Assembly: GCF_023631325.1 (NCBI RefSeq)
Contig: NZ_JALQDG010000049.1
Location: 340-64,339 of the forward strand
Length of the DNA stretch: 64,000 nucleotides
Reading direction: 5' to 3'
Origin: Caballeronia sp. INDeC2
GTDB taxonomy: Bacteria > Pseudomonadota > Gammaproteobacteria > Burkholderiales > Burkholderiaceae
This document shows, one piece after another, positions 18,071 to 26,607 of the stretch. Positions within the stretch are counted from its first letter, which is position 1; every line of letters starts with the position of its first letter. The notes below the pieces were generated by a model that was not told the DNA's origin, ran no database searches, and saw only the letters and a program-made list of their open reading frames with translations. A program made the translations under genes and the position numbers.

Positions 18071-20581
18071 ATGGCCCCGCCCCGCGAAACCACCGCGCCT
18101 CCCCTCGCCCGCTACCGGAAGAAGCGGGATTTTAGTATCACATCCGAGCCATCTGCTTCGACCACCGAGACTGTCGTTAGCCCGCGCCAGCTCAGCTTCG
18201 TCGTCCAAAAACACTGGGCGAGCCGGCTGCACTATGACTTTCGCCTTGAACTTAACGGCGTACTGCTCTCGTGGGCCGTTCCAAAGGGTCCTTGCTACGA
18301 TCCGAGCAAAAAGCAGATGGCGGTGCATGTCGAGGACCACCCCGTCTCCTATGCAGGCTTCGAAGGCACGATCCCGCCCAAGCAATATGGCGCCGGCACG
18401 GTCATTGTCTGGGACCACGGAACGTGGGAGCCGGTAGGCGATGCGGACAAGGGCATGGAGGTGGGCAAGCTCGTCTTTCGCCTGCACGGCGAAAAGCTTG
18501 CCGGCTTATGGGAGTTGGTGCGCATCTCCAAGCCGGGCGACAAGCAGGACCAATGGATGTTGTTCAAGAAGCGAGACGAGTGGGCTCGCCCGCTTGCAGA
18601 ATACGACGTGATCAAGGCGCTGCCCGATAGCGTCGTCGCCAATCCGCTCGGCCCCCTCGAAGAACGCGAGCCAAAGACAACGGGACGCCCGCGCGCGCAA
18701 GAGTCGAAGCTAGACCTATCCGCCGCAGTGCGAGCGCCGCTACCGGCGAAACTCGAGCCGCAGCTTGCAACACTGGCAAGTGCGCTTCCCAAAAGCGGCG
18801 ACTGGATCACTGAGACGAAACTGGACGGCTATCGCCTGCTGGCTCGAATCGACAAGGGCCGAGTGAAGCTCTTCACGCGAAACGGACAAGACTGGACCGC
18901 GAAGTTTCCGGCCCTCACCGCCGCGATCAAAGAACTCCCGATCGTGAGCGCGTGGCTCGACGGCGAAATTGTCGTAGTCAAAGACGGCATTCCAAGCTTC
19001 TCGGCACTGCAGAATGCGATCGACGGGCGAAACAACCAAGACATCCTGTTCTTTCTGTTCGATCTGATGTACCTGGACGGCGAAGATTTCAGGAAAGTAC
19101 CGGTGTGGGCCCGCCGCGCTCGACTCGCTACGGTTCTCGAACATGCGGGGGAGCAGCTCCTGTTCAGCCAAGACTTTGACGCACCTCCCGCGCAGATCTT
19201 CGCGGCTGCCGCCGGGTTGGGGCTGGAAGGTCTTGTGCTCAAGCGGCGCGACGCGCCGTATGAGTCGGGACGGACGGAATCGTGGTTGAAGGCAAAGGCC
19301 CGACTGAGGCAGGAATTGGTCATCTGCGGCATGACCGGACGGGGCGGCAAATCCGGCGAGGTCGGCAGTCTGCTGCTTGGGTATTACCTGAGCGACAAGC
19401 TTCACGACGCTGGAAGCGTCGGCACCGGATGGGACTCAAAGACCGCTCGAGATCTCTGGAATCGTCTGATTGGGCTGGAGGTTGACGCGGCGCCCTTCGA
19501 CGTGCAGGTCTCAAAGGTACGACGATGGTCCAGACGAGCTGCAGGCAGCGAACGGTGGCTCAAACCCACCATGGTTGCGGAAGTCGAGTTCGCCGAATGG
19601 ACGGGCGACGGTGTGATACGACAGTCGTCGTTCAAAGGTCTGCGCCTCGATAAGCCCGCGCGCAGCGTTGTCCGAGAGGGAGGAAAGACGCAGCTACCAG
19701 AACCTTCGCCGCAGCTTAAAATCACTCACCCGGAAAGAGTCATTGATGCGTCGGCGACTATCACGAAGGCCGATCTGGTTCGCTACTACGCGAGCGTAGC
19801 CGAGTGGATGCTGCCGCATCTCAAGGACCGGCCTGTGGCACTGGTTCGCGCGCCCGAAGGCGTGGCGGGCGACTTGTTCTTCCAAAAACATGCCGAGCGC
19901 ACGGCTATGCCGGGCTTGACTGCGCACAATCGCGAACTCTGGCCAAACCATCCGCCGCTATTGACGGTGGATACGGCAGACGCCTTGCTGTCCGCCGCTC
20001 AAATGAACACGATCGAATTTCATACGTGGAATTCAATCGTCCGTCAGCTCGACAAACCCGACCGGGTCGTGTTTGACCTTGATCCCGGCGAGGGCGTGAA
20101 ATGGAACCACGTACAGGAGGCGGCGCTGCTCGTTCGCACGCTGCTGTCAGAACTGGACCTCGAGGCGTGGCTCAAAACAAGCGGCGGGAAGGGTCTGCAT
20201 GTGGTCGTACCGCTCACTCCCGAGTTGGATTATCTGAAAGTGAAGTCCTTCTCGCAGGCGTTCGTCCGGCACCTTGCCAAGACGATTCCGGAGCGCTTCT
20301 CGGCGATCTCCGGACCTGCGAATCGTTTGGGCAAGGTCTACGTCGACTACCTGCGCAACGGGAAAGGACAGACGACTGCAGCGGCTTTTTCGGCCCGTGC
20401 CCGGCCGGGCATGGGCGTTTCGATGCCGATCGCATGGGAGCAACTCGCCGACCTGAAGAGCGGCGCTCAGTGGAATGTCCAGACGGCGCGCGAATACTTG
20501 AGCTTTCAGTCAGCCGACCCCTGGACGGATTTCTGGTCGACCGGACAGTCTTTGTCGTCGGCGATCGAGCGTCTCCCTTGA
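18071..20581 (+). CDS. ligD: Multifunctional ATP-dependent DNA ligase LigD (NHEJ)
   Basis: This 836-residue protein seals double-strand breaks with Ku. Domain order is phosphoesterase, ligase, polymerase, as in Pseudomonas. Residues about 38-150 hold the 3'-phosphoesterase motifs 'HWASRLHYDFRLELNG' and 'HVEDHPVSYAGFEGTIP' with 'QYGAGTVIVWD'. The ligase domain has the nucleotidyl-lysine motif 'ETKLDGYRL' with Lys250, and 'EGLVLKRRDAPYESGR'. The primase-polymerase domain starts near residue 550 ('ITHPERVIDASATITKADL') and carries the metal-binding 'VFDLDPGEG' (Asp669 and Asp671). All three active sites look intact. It is followed by a receiver-domain gene, ku and a MerR-TPR gene on the same strand. 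Confidence 0.95.
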   Translation: MAPPRETTAPPLARYRKKRDFSITSEPSASTTETVVSPRQLSFVVQKHWASRLHYDFRLELNGVLLSWAVPKGPCYDPSKKQMAVHVEDHPVSYAGFEGTIPPKQYGAGTVIVWDHGTWEPVGDADKGMEVGKLVFRLHGEKLAGLWELVRISKPGDKQDQWMLFKKRDEWARPLAEYDVIKALPDSVVANPLGPLEEREPKTTGRPRAQESKLDLSAAVRAPLPAKLEPQLATLASALPKSGDWITETKLDGYRLLARIDKGRVKLFTRNGQDWTAKFPALTAAIKELPIVSAWLDGEIVVVKDGIPSFSALQNAIDGRNNQDILFFLFDLMYLDGEDFRKVPVWARRARLATVLEHAGEQLLFSQDFDAPPAQIFAAAAGLGLEGLVLKRRDAPYESGRTESWLKAKARLRQELVICGMTGRGGKSGEVGSLLLGYYLSDKLHDAGSVGTGWDSKTARDLWNRLIGLEVDAAPFDVQVSKVRRWSRRAAGSERWLKPTMVAEVEFAEWTGDGVIRQSSFKGLRLDKPARSVVREGGKTQLPEPSPQLKITHPERVIDASATITKADLVRYYASVAEWMLPHLKDRPVALVRAPEGVAGDLFFQKHAERTAMPGLTAHNRELWPNHPPLLTVDTADALLSAAQMNTIEFHTWNSIVRQLDKPDRVVFDLDPGEGVKWNHVQEAALLVRTLLSELDLEAWLKTSGGKGLHVVVPLTPELDYLKVKSFSQAFVRHLAKTIPERFSAISGPANRLGKVYVDYLRNGKGQTTAAAFSARARPGMGVSMPIAWEQLADLKSGAQWNVQTAREYLSFQSADPWTDFWSTGQSLSSAIERLP

Positions 20582-20808
20582 AACCCCTAGGCTGACAAGA
20601 CTCAACGAGTCGACTTGTGCCATCGGATCGACGCCGCCAGTCGCACGTTTTTCTGCCCGCGTTGAAAAGACAGCAGGCGGAGTCTGCCCCACAAATAACC
20701 GACGGCCCTTCGCGACGCGATCTCGCTCTGGTGTTTGATGGTTGGCATCTTCTATGCATGAGCCCTTGCTCGCATGCGGTCAAAATCGCAGCGTTGCCGG
20801 GAGACACC

Positions 20809-21244
20809 ATGAAAATTCTTGTTCTGGACGACGATCGTGACTTTGCAACGTGTCTGTCCGCGCTCATCGAGCAGATGGGTCACGAACCTTCCATAGCACA
20901 CGACTGCAAGACTGCTCGTGCACTAGCGAGCCGTCTGCTCTTCGATGTGATCCTGGCCGACGTCGAACTGCCCGATGGCGACGGCCGCCACACTTGCGAC
21001 GGGCTGAGAATGGAAGGGGCATCGCAGGCGGCGTACATGGTAGCGATGACGGGCAGGTCGGATCTGGGCGACAATGACTTTCCGTTTCGACGGGTATGTG
21101 CGCAAGCCGGTCACCTACGATTTGCTCGAGCGCGTGCTTGAAGAATGGCGAATGGCCGCTGGCTTAAGCCGGCGCCCGAGAGTAGACGAAGCCCATGTTG
21201 CCCAGGAAGCCGGCGAAGAAGCCGAGCAACGGGCCGTTACCTGA
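20809..21244 (+). pseudogene. Single-domain response regulator, frameshifted
   Basis: The ATG at 20809 is preceded by GGGAGA. The receiver domain shows 'ILVLDDDRDFATCLSALIEQ' (acidic pocket), 'FDVILADVELPDGDG' (phosphorylated Asp in 'LADVELP') and 'AAYMVAMTGRSD' (switch Thr). Near 21075-21085 one extra base shifts the frame: the annotated frame ends at 21141, while the neighbouring frame continues 'RFDGYVRKPVTYDLLERVLE' (conserved Lys-Pro) to a TGA at 21242-21244. Intact, it would be about 145 residues. Its position between ligD and ku suggests a role tied to NHEJ expression, but this copy is probably impaired unless the shift is a sequencing error. Confidence 0.7.
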
Positions 21245-21258
21245 AAGGGGAGGTCATA

Positions 21259-22206
21259 ATGGCTGCCCGTTCCATCGCGTCGATGACTTTAAGCTTCGGG
21301 CTCGTCTCAGTGCCGGTCAAGATCTACGCCGCCACTGAAAGCAAGTCGGGCGCTGGCTTTAACCTCATGCATAAGGAGTGCGGCACTCGGCTTAGGCAGC
21401 AATACGTCTGTCCGCACGATGGGAAAGTCGTCGAGCGCGCCGATATGGTCAAGGGCTACGAGTTTGAGAAAGAAAAGTACGTAATCTTCGAGAAGTCGGA
21501 ACTGGAGGCGCTGGAAGCGAGCGCGAGCCACACGATCGACATTGTGTCGTTTGTGCCAACCGAGGCGATCGACCCAATTTACCTCGACAAGCCCTACTAC
21601 CTCGCGCCCGACAAGCGCGGCGGGAAGCCGTACCGGCTGCTACAAGAAGCCATGAGGGACAGCGGCACGTGCGCGGTAGCCCGTTGGACGTGGAAGGGCA
21701 AGCAGCATATGGTGCAGGTGCGCGCCGGCAACGACGGCTTGATCCTACAAACCTTGCTCTACGCTGACGAAGTCCGCTCCCAAGCCGATATCGGAATTGA
21801 AGAGACGGACATTCAGCCGACGGAGCTACAGCTCGCCGAGCAACTGATCGAGCAGTACCGCGTCGACAGCTACGATGCCGCCGCCTACAAAGACGAGGAA
21901 AAGGAGCGCATTCTCGCCGAGATCGACAAGAAGATCGCGGGCAACAAGATCACCGCCGCGCCCGCCGTCGAGCAGGCCGGCGCGCAAGTCATCGACCTCG
22001 TAGAAGCGCTGCGCGCCAGTCTGAAGAAAAAGCCCGCCGTGGAGCAGCCGGCGGCGGCACCGCGCGCCGCACGGAAGACTGCTCGCGCGGCGGCACCGAC
22101 GCCCGAACCGGCCGAGGAAGCGCCTGCTCCGAAGCGCCGATCGGTCCGCCGAGCGGCCACCGAAGATCAGCCCGCGCCCGCACGCAAGACCGGCACAAAG
22201 AGGTGA
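21259..22206 (+). CDS. ku: Ku protein (NHEJ DNA-end binding)
   Basis: This bacterial Ku homodimer subunit encircles DNA ends and recruits LigD. I place the start at ATG 21259 with GGGGAGG at 21247-21253, giving 315 residues; the open frame extends further upstream but without family features. The Ku core runs from 'SIASMTLSFGLVSVPVKIYA' through 'PTEAIDPIYLDKPYYLAPDK' to 'ELQLAEQLIEQY' (about residue 210). The C-terminal extension from about residue 235 is rich in Lys, Ala and Pro ('RAARKTARAAAPTPEPAEE'), as in proteobacterial Ku proteins, and probably aids DNA threading and LigD contact. Its stop is one base before the next gene's ATG. Confidence 0.95.
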   Translation: MAARSIASMTLSFGLVSVPVKIYAATESKSGAGFNLMHKECGTRLRQQYVCPHDGKVVERADMVKGYEFEKEKYVIFEKSELEALEASASHTIDIVSFVPTEAIDPIYLDKPYYLAPDKRGGKPYRLLQEAMRDSGTCAVARWTWKGKQHMVQVRAGNDGLILQTLLYADEVRSQADIGIEETDIQPTELQLAEQLIEQYRVDSYDAAAYKDEEKERILAEIDKKIAGNKITAAPAVEQAGAQVIDLVEALRASLKKKPAVEQPAAAPRAARKTARAAAPTPEPAEEAPAPKRRSVRRAATEDQPAPARKTGTKR

Positions 22207-22207
22207 C

Positions 22208-23038
22208 ATGCCCGACCATGGCTACAGCCTTCGTGAAGTCCAGCGCATGCTGGGGGTCTCTCGAAGCGTCGTAGAAAAGCTTGTCGCGTCCGGTTTCGTC
22301 TCGCCGAGCGGCGAGCGGCGTGACTGGCGCTTTACCTTCCAGGACATCGTCATGCTCAGGACCGCACAGGCGTTGCGCGTGGCGGGCGTCTCGTCAGTGA
22401 AAATCGTCCGCGCGCTCGACCATCTGCGCAAGAGTTGGGGCCACGAGGGGTCGCTCACCGGCGTGCGCATCGCGGCCGTCGGCGACCGCGTTGCGGTGCG
22501 CGACGAGACAAGCCGCCAGTGGGATGCGGAAACCGGTCAATTGCTGCTCGACTTTGAGGGCAAACCCGCCGCGTCCAACATTGCATCGCTTCAGGCCCCG
22601 CTCGAGCACAAAGCCCGCGAGAAAGCCGCGGATCTGTTCCACCGCGCCCGGTCGTTGGAGGACGAGGACATCCACGCTGCCGAATCCGCCTATCGCGAGG
22701 CGCTTCTCCGGGTGCCCGACTATACCGACGCATCGCTGAACCTTGGCGGCATCCTCATGGATACCGAGCGGTTCGACGACGCGATCGTCGTCTACCGCGA
22801 CGCGCTTCGCTACAAACCGGACGACCCCGTGTTGCTTTTCAACCTTGGCGTGGCACTTGAGGATTCTGGGCGGTTTGGCGAAGCTTTGGGATCGTATGAG
22901 CTTTGCATTGAACACGCCCCGGACTTCGCGGATGCACACTTCAACGCCGCGCGCATCCATGAGGAACTCGGCGACGCGACAAAGGCGATTCGCCACTTCA
23001 ATGCGTATCGAAATCTGCAAAAGGAACTTGAGCGTTGA
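22208..23038 (+). CDS. MerR-like HTH protein with tetratricopeptide repeats
   Basis: This is a 276-residue protein. Residues 5-75 form a MerR-type winged helix ('YSLREVQRMLGVSRSVVEKL', 'DWRFTFQDIVMLRTAQAL'); residues about 80-125 form a small beta region with acidic and hydrophobic stretches; residues about 140-276 contain at least three TPR units ('ALLRVPDYTDASLNLGGILM', 'ALRYKPDDPVLLFNLGVALE', 'CIEHAPDFADAHFNAARIHE'). It starts one base after the ku stop, so translational coupling with ku is likely. MerR-TPR proteins of this type occur beside ku in several beta-proteobacteria; a regulatory or scaffold role in NHEJ is inferred. Confidence 0.8.
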   Translation: MPDHGYSLREVQRMLGVSRSVVEKLVASGFVSPSGERRDWRFTFQDIVMLRTAQALRVAGVSSVKIVRALDHLRKSWGHEGSLTGVRIAAVGDRVAVRDETSRQWDAETGQLLLDFEGKPAASNIASLQAPLEHKAREKAADLFHRARSLEDEDIHAAESAYREALLRVPDYTDASLNLGGILMDTERFDDAIVVYRDALRYKPDDPVLLFNLGVALEDSGRFGEALGSYELCIEHAPDFADAHFNAARIHEELGDATKAIRHFNAYRNLQKELER

Positions 23039-23087
23039 GGAATGGCTTTTGCTGTTCGCCGATTGAAACAACAACGAGGAGGCGGAC

Positions 23088-23297
23088 ATGGCAGACCAAC
23101 ACAAGCCCGGTGAGAAGGTGCAAACCTCGGGCATCTACAAGGTCGTGAAGGAAGGCGATGGCGGCTCTGGCTTCGAGGTGACGTGTGTCGAGGGTGAGCA
23201 TTTCCCCCCGACCCGCAGCGGCAAAGGCGCTCACTATGAGCTCGTCCACGCAGCCATGCATTCGCACAAGCACAGCGAACTCGGCAGCGGCGACTAA
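23088..23297 (+). CDS. YjzC-family small protein
   Basis: This 69-residue protein has 'HKPGEKVQTSGIYKVVKE' at the N-terminus and 'EVTCVEGEHFPPTRSGKGAH' in the middle, the pattern of YjzC-like proteins. It is preceded by a strong GAGGAGG ribosome-binding site about seven bases from the ATG. The function of the family is unknown; the Cys and several His suggest metal binding is possible. It lies downstream of ku and the MerR-TPR gene on the same strand. Confidence 0.75.
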   Translation: MADQHKPGEKVQTSGIYKVVKEGDGGSGFEVTCVEGEHFPPTRSGKGAHYELVHAAMHSHKHSELGSGD

Positions 23298-23311
23298 CTG
23301 CGGAGGCCGCC

Positions 23312-23623
23312 GTGGGCGCAACGTGCAAACACTGGCTGATCGCCTTTTCGTCGGCGTCCTTGCTCGCCGGTTGCGCCGTCGGTGAGATGCCGCCGCCAGG
23401 CAGGTACCTCACGGACCGTGAGTGCCATGACCTGACTGCGCTGAGGACGAACGCGAGTCCCACAATGGCTGAGCACCAGTCGGAGTTAGCCGCGTTGCGA
23501 AAGGCGGGATACGACCCGTCGCCGTTTTGGGACGACCCCTACTATCCCGAGGACCTGCAGTACGCACAGCGCCTCGTCGACTACTGGTACCAGCACGAAT
23601 GCGTGCCAACACGGACTCAGTGA
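23312..23623 (+). CDS. Putative lipoprotein
   Basis: This 103-residue protein has a GTG start and a signal sequence ending in the lipobox 'SLLAGC' (Cys near residue 21), so it is probably exported and lipid-anchored. The mature part has 'RECHDLTALRTNASPTMAEH' and 'PEDLQYAQRLVDYWYQHEC', with two further Cys that could pair. It is 14 bp after the YjzC gene, so likely in the same transcript. I do not recognise a named family. Confidence 0.65.
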   Translation: MGATCKHWLIAFSSASLLAGCAVGEMPPPGRYLTDRECHDLTALRTNASPTMAEHQSELAALRKAGYDPSPFWDDPYYPEDLQYAQRLVDYWYQHECVPTRTQ

Positions 23624-24159
23624 ACCGGTGACCGGCGCCGAGTCGGCTGCACCGAAAGACGCGCGGCACCTGTCACTCGCGATCGGCAAGGCCCGCATCT
23701 TCCCAGGCTCTCCAGGGAAGGTGACCTTCGTCTTCTAGAATCGGTCGAGTCATCGCAGTCACCTCGAGCAAAAGCTATGAAAGCGACGAGTGGTCCGACG
23801 TCACCCTGATGTGGTTCAGCCTCGAAAGGTCGTTTTCTCGAAGGCGATGGTCGTGACATCGCTAGGGGCGTTCTTGAGCTTAAAAAGGAGCTATTGCCCG
23901 ACCTTCCCAAGATAATTGGTTCAAGGATGATGCACGGGCTGGCAGAAGGCGCAATCAACGCAGGTGAAACAAGACTGTTTCAATAAGGGGCCTGCTTCAA
24001 GCTCCAACCGGCAACGACGCGGTACGCTCGGGGTCCCAGCTGCTGACATCGATTCGTGGGGCGCAGGGGGCGGCCGGATCACCTTGTCTTGATGCATCAA
24101 GCCTCGGAACCGACTGCGGTCAACGCGCTTTTGGGAACGACGCCACTTGAACTAGCCCG
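23624..24159. other. Intergenic with possible decayed coding fragment
   Basis: There is no intact gene. On the plus strand at about 23841-23985 the frame 'GDGRDIARGVLELKKELLPD' followed by 'LPKIIGSRMMHGLAEGA' looks protein-like but lacks a start and is flanked by stops; I cannot assign it. The rest shows nothing recognisable. Confidence 0.4.
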
Positions 24160-24465
24160 TCAGGGTTTGCCACCGTTCGTCAGGAATCGATCTCGATCGA
24201 GGCCCGCGATCCACTGCGGCACCCGCCCGCGGCCGCTCCATGTCGCGCCGGTCACAGGATCGCGATACTTTGGGAGAGCCGCCGTCGGCCTTTCACCCAG
24301 CGTTCGACCCATCAATTCATTCAGGCTGATGTCGTATTCGCGCATCTTTTGCACCATCTCGATCAAGACAAGCCTCGTTTCTTTTTCGCGAGCCTCGGCG
24401 ATCGCGTTATCCAGTGCGCCTTGTTTTTGAAGGAGCTGCGTTATTTCTGAGTTCGTATACGCCAT
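24160..24465 (-). CDS. H-NS-family histone-like protein
   Basis: This is a 101-residue nucleoid-associated protein of the H-NS/Bv3F type. The N-terminal 60 residues form a coiled-coil oligomerisation region ('ALDNAIAEAREKETRLVLIE'), and the C-terminus carries the DNA-binding motif 'KYRDPVTGATWSGRGRVP' followed by 'WIAGLDRDRFL'. Family members silence AT-rich, often foreign DNA. It is the right-hand counterpart of the larger H-NS-like gene at 12.6 kb; the two flank the repair island and point left. Length is usual for Burkholderia H-NS proteins. Confidence 0.9.
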   Translation of the reverse strand: MAYTNSEITQLLQKQGALDNAIAEAREKETRLVLIEMVQKMREYDISLNELMGRTLGERPTAALPKYRDPVTGATWSGRGRVPQWIAGLDRDRFLTNGGKP

Positions 24466-24697
24466 TGCTTATTCGTTCGTTTCGCCTATTCGCTATTTGA
24501 TCCGTCTAAACTCTTTCGGGTTATAGACCATTGTCCGCCAGTCGCTCTTGTTCGCTTCGCTTCGCGGCGCGTGCGAGAGAAAACCCGCTCCGAACCCAGC
24601 CCTAAAAGAATTGTTCGAGCACGAAGCACGTGAGGCGTTCCTTCCCGCCCGGCACGGCGCCTGCTTCTCACAGAAGAGCCAAGCCCAGCGGGCAGCT

Positions 24698-24949
24698 ATG
24701 AATCCGAATTTTGACGAAAAGACGAGCGATGGAGAAATCGCCCGCGTACTCAACATAGCTCTGCACACTTTGAGCGTTCATTCTGGCGCGCAAGTCACAA
24801 TGGAAGGCGAAACCTTCACGCTCAATTTTACCCGAGAATCTGCCGCCATTATGCACGCTTTGAAGTTGCTGGGAGTTCCACCCAATGAAACGCTTCCCGC
24901 ACCCGACCTTGATGCCTTCGATTTGCGAAAAAAAATCCCGGGGGTTTAA
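24698..24949 (+). CDS. Hypothetical small protein
   Basis: An 83-residue product is read from ATG 24698. It contains 'IARVLNIALHTLSVHSGAQV' and 'AAIMHALKLLGVPPNETLPA', an amphipathic alpha/beta pattern without a recognised family. The frame is open up to 24548, but the upstream codons look non-coding. The stop codon lies inside the loop of a strong terminator hairpin (24932-24962), which supports this being the end of a real transcription unit. Start choice is uncertain because no good Shine-Dalgarno is visible. Confidence 0.5.
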   Translation: MNPNFDEKTSDGEIARVLNIALHTLSVHSGAQVTMEGETFTLNFTRESAAIMHALKLLGVPPNETLPAPDLDAFDLRKKIPGV

Positions 24950-24962
24950 AGCCCGGGATTTT
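24932..24962 (+). terminator. Hairpin terminator overlapping a stop codon
   Basis: Arms AAAATCCCGGG (24932-24942) and CCCGGGATTTT (24952-24962) form a perfect 11-bp inverted repeat with a nine-base loop that holds the TAA at 24947-24949. The arms supply A and T runs on both sides, so it could terminate transcription in either direction. Confidence 0.8.
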
Positions 24963-25184
24963 CGTCAGGTGTCGTGCGGCTAAGCCGCCTCAGCAAAGAG
25001 ACTCATTTGTACGCGTGTATAGACTGACAAATAGAAACAAACTGTTGGATACATCACTTTTCTGTCGCGCTGTCGTCGCCGCGATGCGGGCCTTTTTCTC
25101 GTGAGCTCATCTCAAAGCCCCGCCCAGCTTGACTTTGCGCTGTAGCTGCGAAGATGGATCACCTACCTCGATTCTTCTTCGACC

Positions 25185-25670
25185 ATGCTCCAGACCATCG
25201 ACCTGTCCTCGCTTCGCAACCGTTCAAACTCCTACCTTCCAGCGCGTGCCCGTGACGTTGCAATAACGCCTGAGGTATCGGCGCTGCTGGCGACCGATGC
25301 TGTTGTCGCTATAGGCGTGAGCGGAGGCAAGGACAGTGTCGCCTGTGCGCTCGCTGTCGCCCGCCATCTTGACACCATCGGCCACAACGGACCGCGTATC
25401 CTCGTCCATTCGGACCTCGGCCGAGTGGAGTGGAAGGACAGCGGCCCGGCGTGCGAACGGCTGGCCGCCCACCTTGGCTGGGAACTGCTGACCGTCCGTC
25501 GGCAAGCCGGCGACATGCTGGCCAGATGGGAGAAACGCTGGTCAAACAACGTCGAGCGATACCGCGATCTCTCGTGCGTTCGGCTGATCCTGCCGTGGAG
25601 CACGCCTTCGATGCGCTTTTGCACCAGTTACGGTGACCGCGCGAGAGTAAACGACCGGGCTGCACGGTGA
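25185..25670 (+). pseudogene. PAPS-reductase-like (adenine nucleotide alpha-hydrolase) protein, truncated
   Basis: This 161-residue open frame shows the PP-loop 'VVAIGVSGGKDSVACALAVA' at residues about 45-63, then 'ILVHSDLGRVEWKDSGPACE' and 'RLILPWSTPSMRFCTS'. Family members are about 250 or more residues and continue after 'RFCTS' with a conserved region absent here; the last 15 codons look random. The related domain at 49032-49457 is a different subfamily. Such proteins occur in sulfate assimilation, phosphorothioate DNA modification and phages; with the C-terminus lost the function cannot be assigned. Confidence 0.6.
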
Positions 25671-26112
25671 CACACGGGGACTTGAAGGTTCCGATGCTTG
25701 CGAGGAACTGAAAACGGTCAACAACCTTCATTCAACGCGATCGGACGGCGCGTTTTGTTGACAGCTGTTACGCGGGCGGCAAGCGCTGCGGCGCAGGTCC
25801 TGGTCACGTCGCAGGTCTCAGGGCGGCCACGAGCGTTCGGTCGGGGTCACCATCCAATGCGGATCTCCAAGGCCTCGTCCGCCCACGCTCAATGGCTGGT
25901 CTTCGGCGCGCAGATCGCAGGTGGCATTGCCTCTACGCGGCCACAAGCCGCCGCTAACATGCGTCGTCGCTCGGACGTTCAAGCGTCGGCTTCACCCCGT
26001 AACCGGCCATCCAATCGCAGAGGACGAACGCTCGGTCATCGGCCTTTGCTGACATTCAGATATCGGCGTTGGTGAGACGGCTATCATGCGAATTTCGGGC
26101 GTTCACGCCTCC
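25671..26112. other. Intergenic, no gene recognised
   Basis: There are 440 GC-rich bp between the truncated PP-loop gene and the convergent RidA gene. Several frames stay open, but none shows conserved motifs, so I treat it as non-coding decayed sequence. Confidence 0.45.
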
Positions 26113-26607
26113 CTACGTCGAACGTCCTGCCCCAGCTTCTGCCGATACGTCCTCTCTATTCGCTATGAGCCTCGCGCGCGACTGCGGTGTCGCGCAGGCA
26201 TACGCCACGATTTCTATCAACATATCCTCACGAGCAAGGCCGGCCACGACGAACGATGCGCGGTTTGGAAACGGCGCCGAGAAATGCTCTCGATACACCG
26301 CGTTGACGGCCGGCAACCACGCTCGATCCGTCACATAGATGAGAATCTGCGCGACGTCACGATATGACGCGCCGGCCGAGGCCAGCGTCTGCCTCAAATT
26401 TTCGAAGACCTGCTGTGTCTGCTTCTCGATACCTCCCGCAACGACAGCACCATCGGCACCCACCGGTATCTGCGCCGTATAGAGCGTGCCGTTGCTGAGA
26501 ACCGCCCATTCGAAAAGCTGCGTGGCGCTTTGCGGCAAACCAGTCCTGATTACGCTGACATCATTGACGTTACGATCACGTTCCGCGTGCACCCTAGAAT
26601 CCGTCAT
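26113..26607 (-). CDS. RidA-family enamine/imine deaminase-like protein
   Basis: This is a 164-residue protein from ATG 26607, with AGGAGG at 26613-26618. It reads as a RidA/YjgF fold: 'AVLSNGTLYTAQIPVGADGA', 'GIEKQTQQVFENLRQTLASA', 'VAQILIYVTDRAWLPAVNAV' and 'PNRASFVVAGLAREDMLIEI'. Canonical RidA has Arg followed by a C-terminal Glu; here 'RASFVV' supplies the Arg. RidA proteins hydrolyse reactive imines made by PLP enzymes or oxidases. The gene overlaps the 3' end of the DUF3726 gene by 14 bp and is the last of the six-gene operon. The C-terminal tail of about 30 residues is longer than usual. Confidence 0.85.
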   Translation of the reverse strand: MTDSRVHAERDRNVNDVSVIRTGLPQSATQLFEWAVLSNGTLYTAQIPVGADGAVVAGGIEKQTQQVFENLRQTLASAGASYRDVAQILIYVTDRAWLPAVNAVYREHFSAPFPNRASFVVAGLAREDMLIEIVAYACATPQSRARLIANREDVSAEAGAGRST

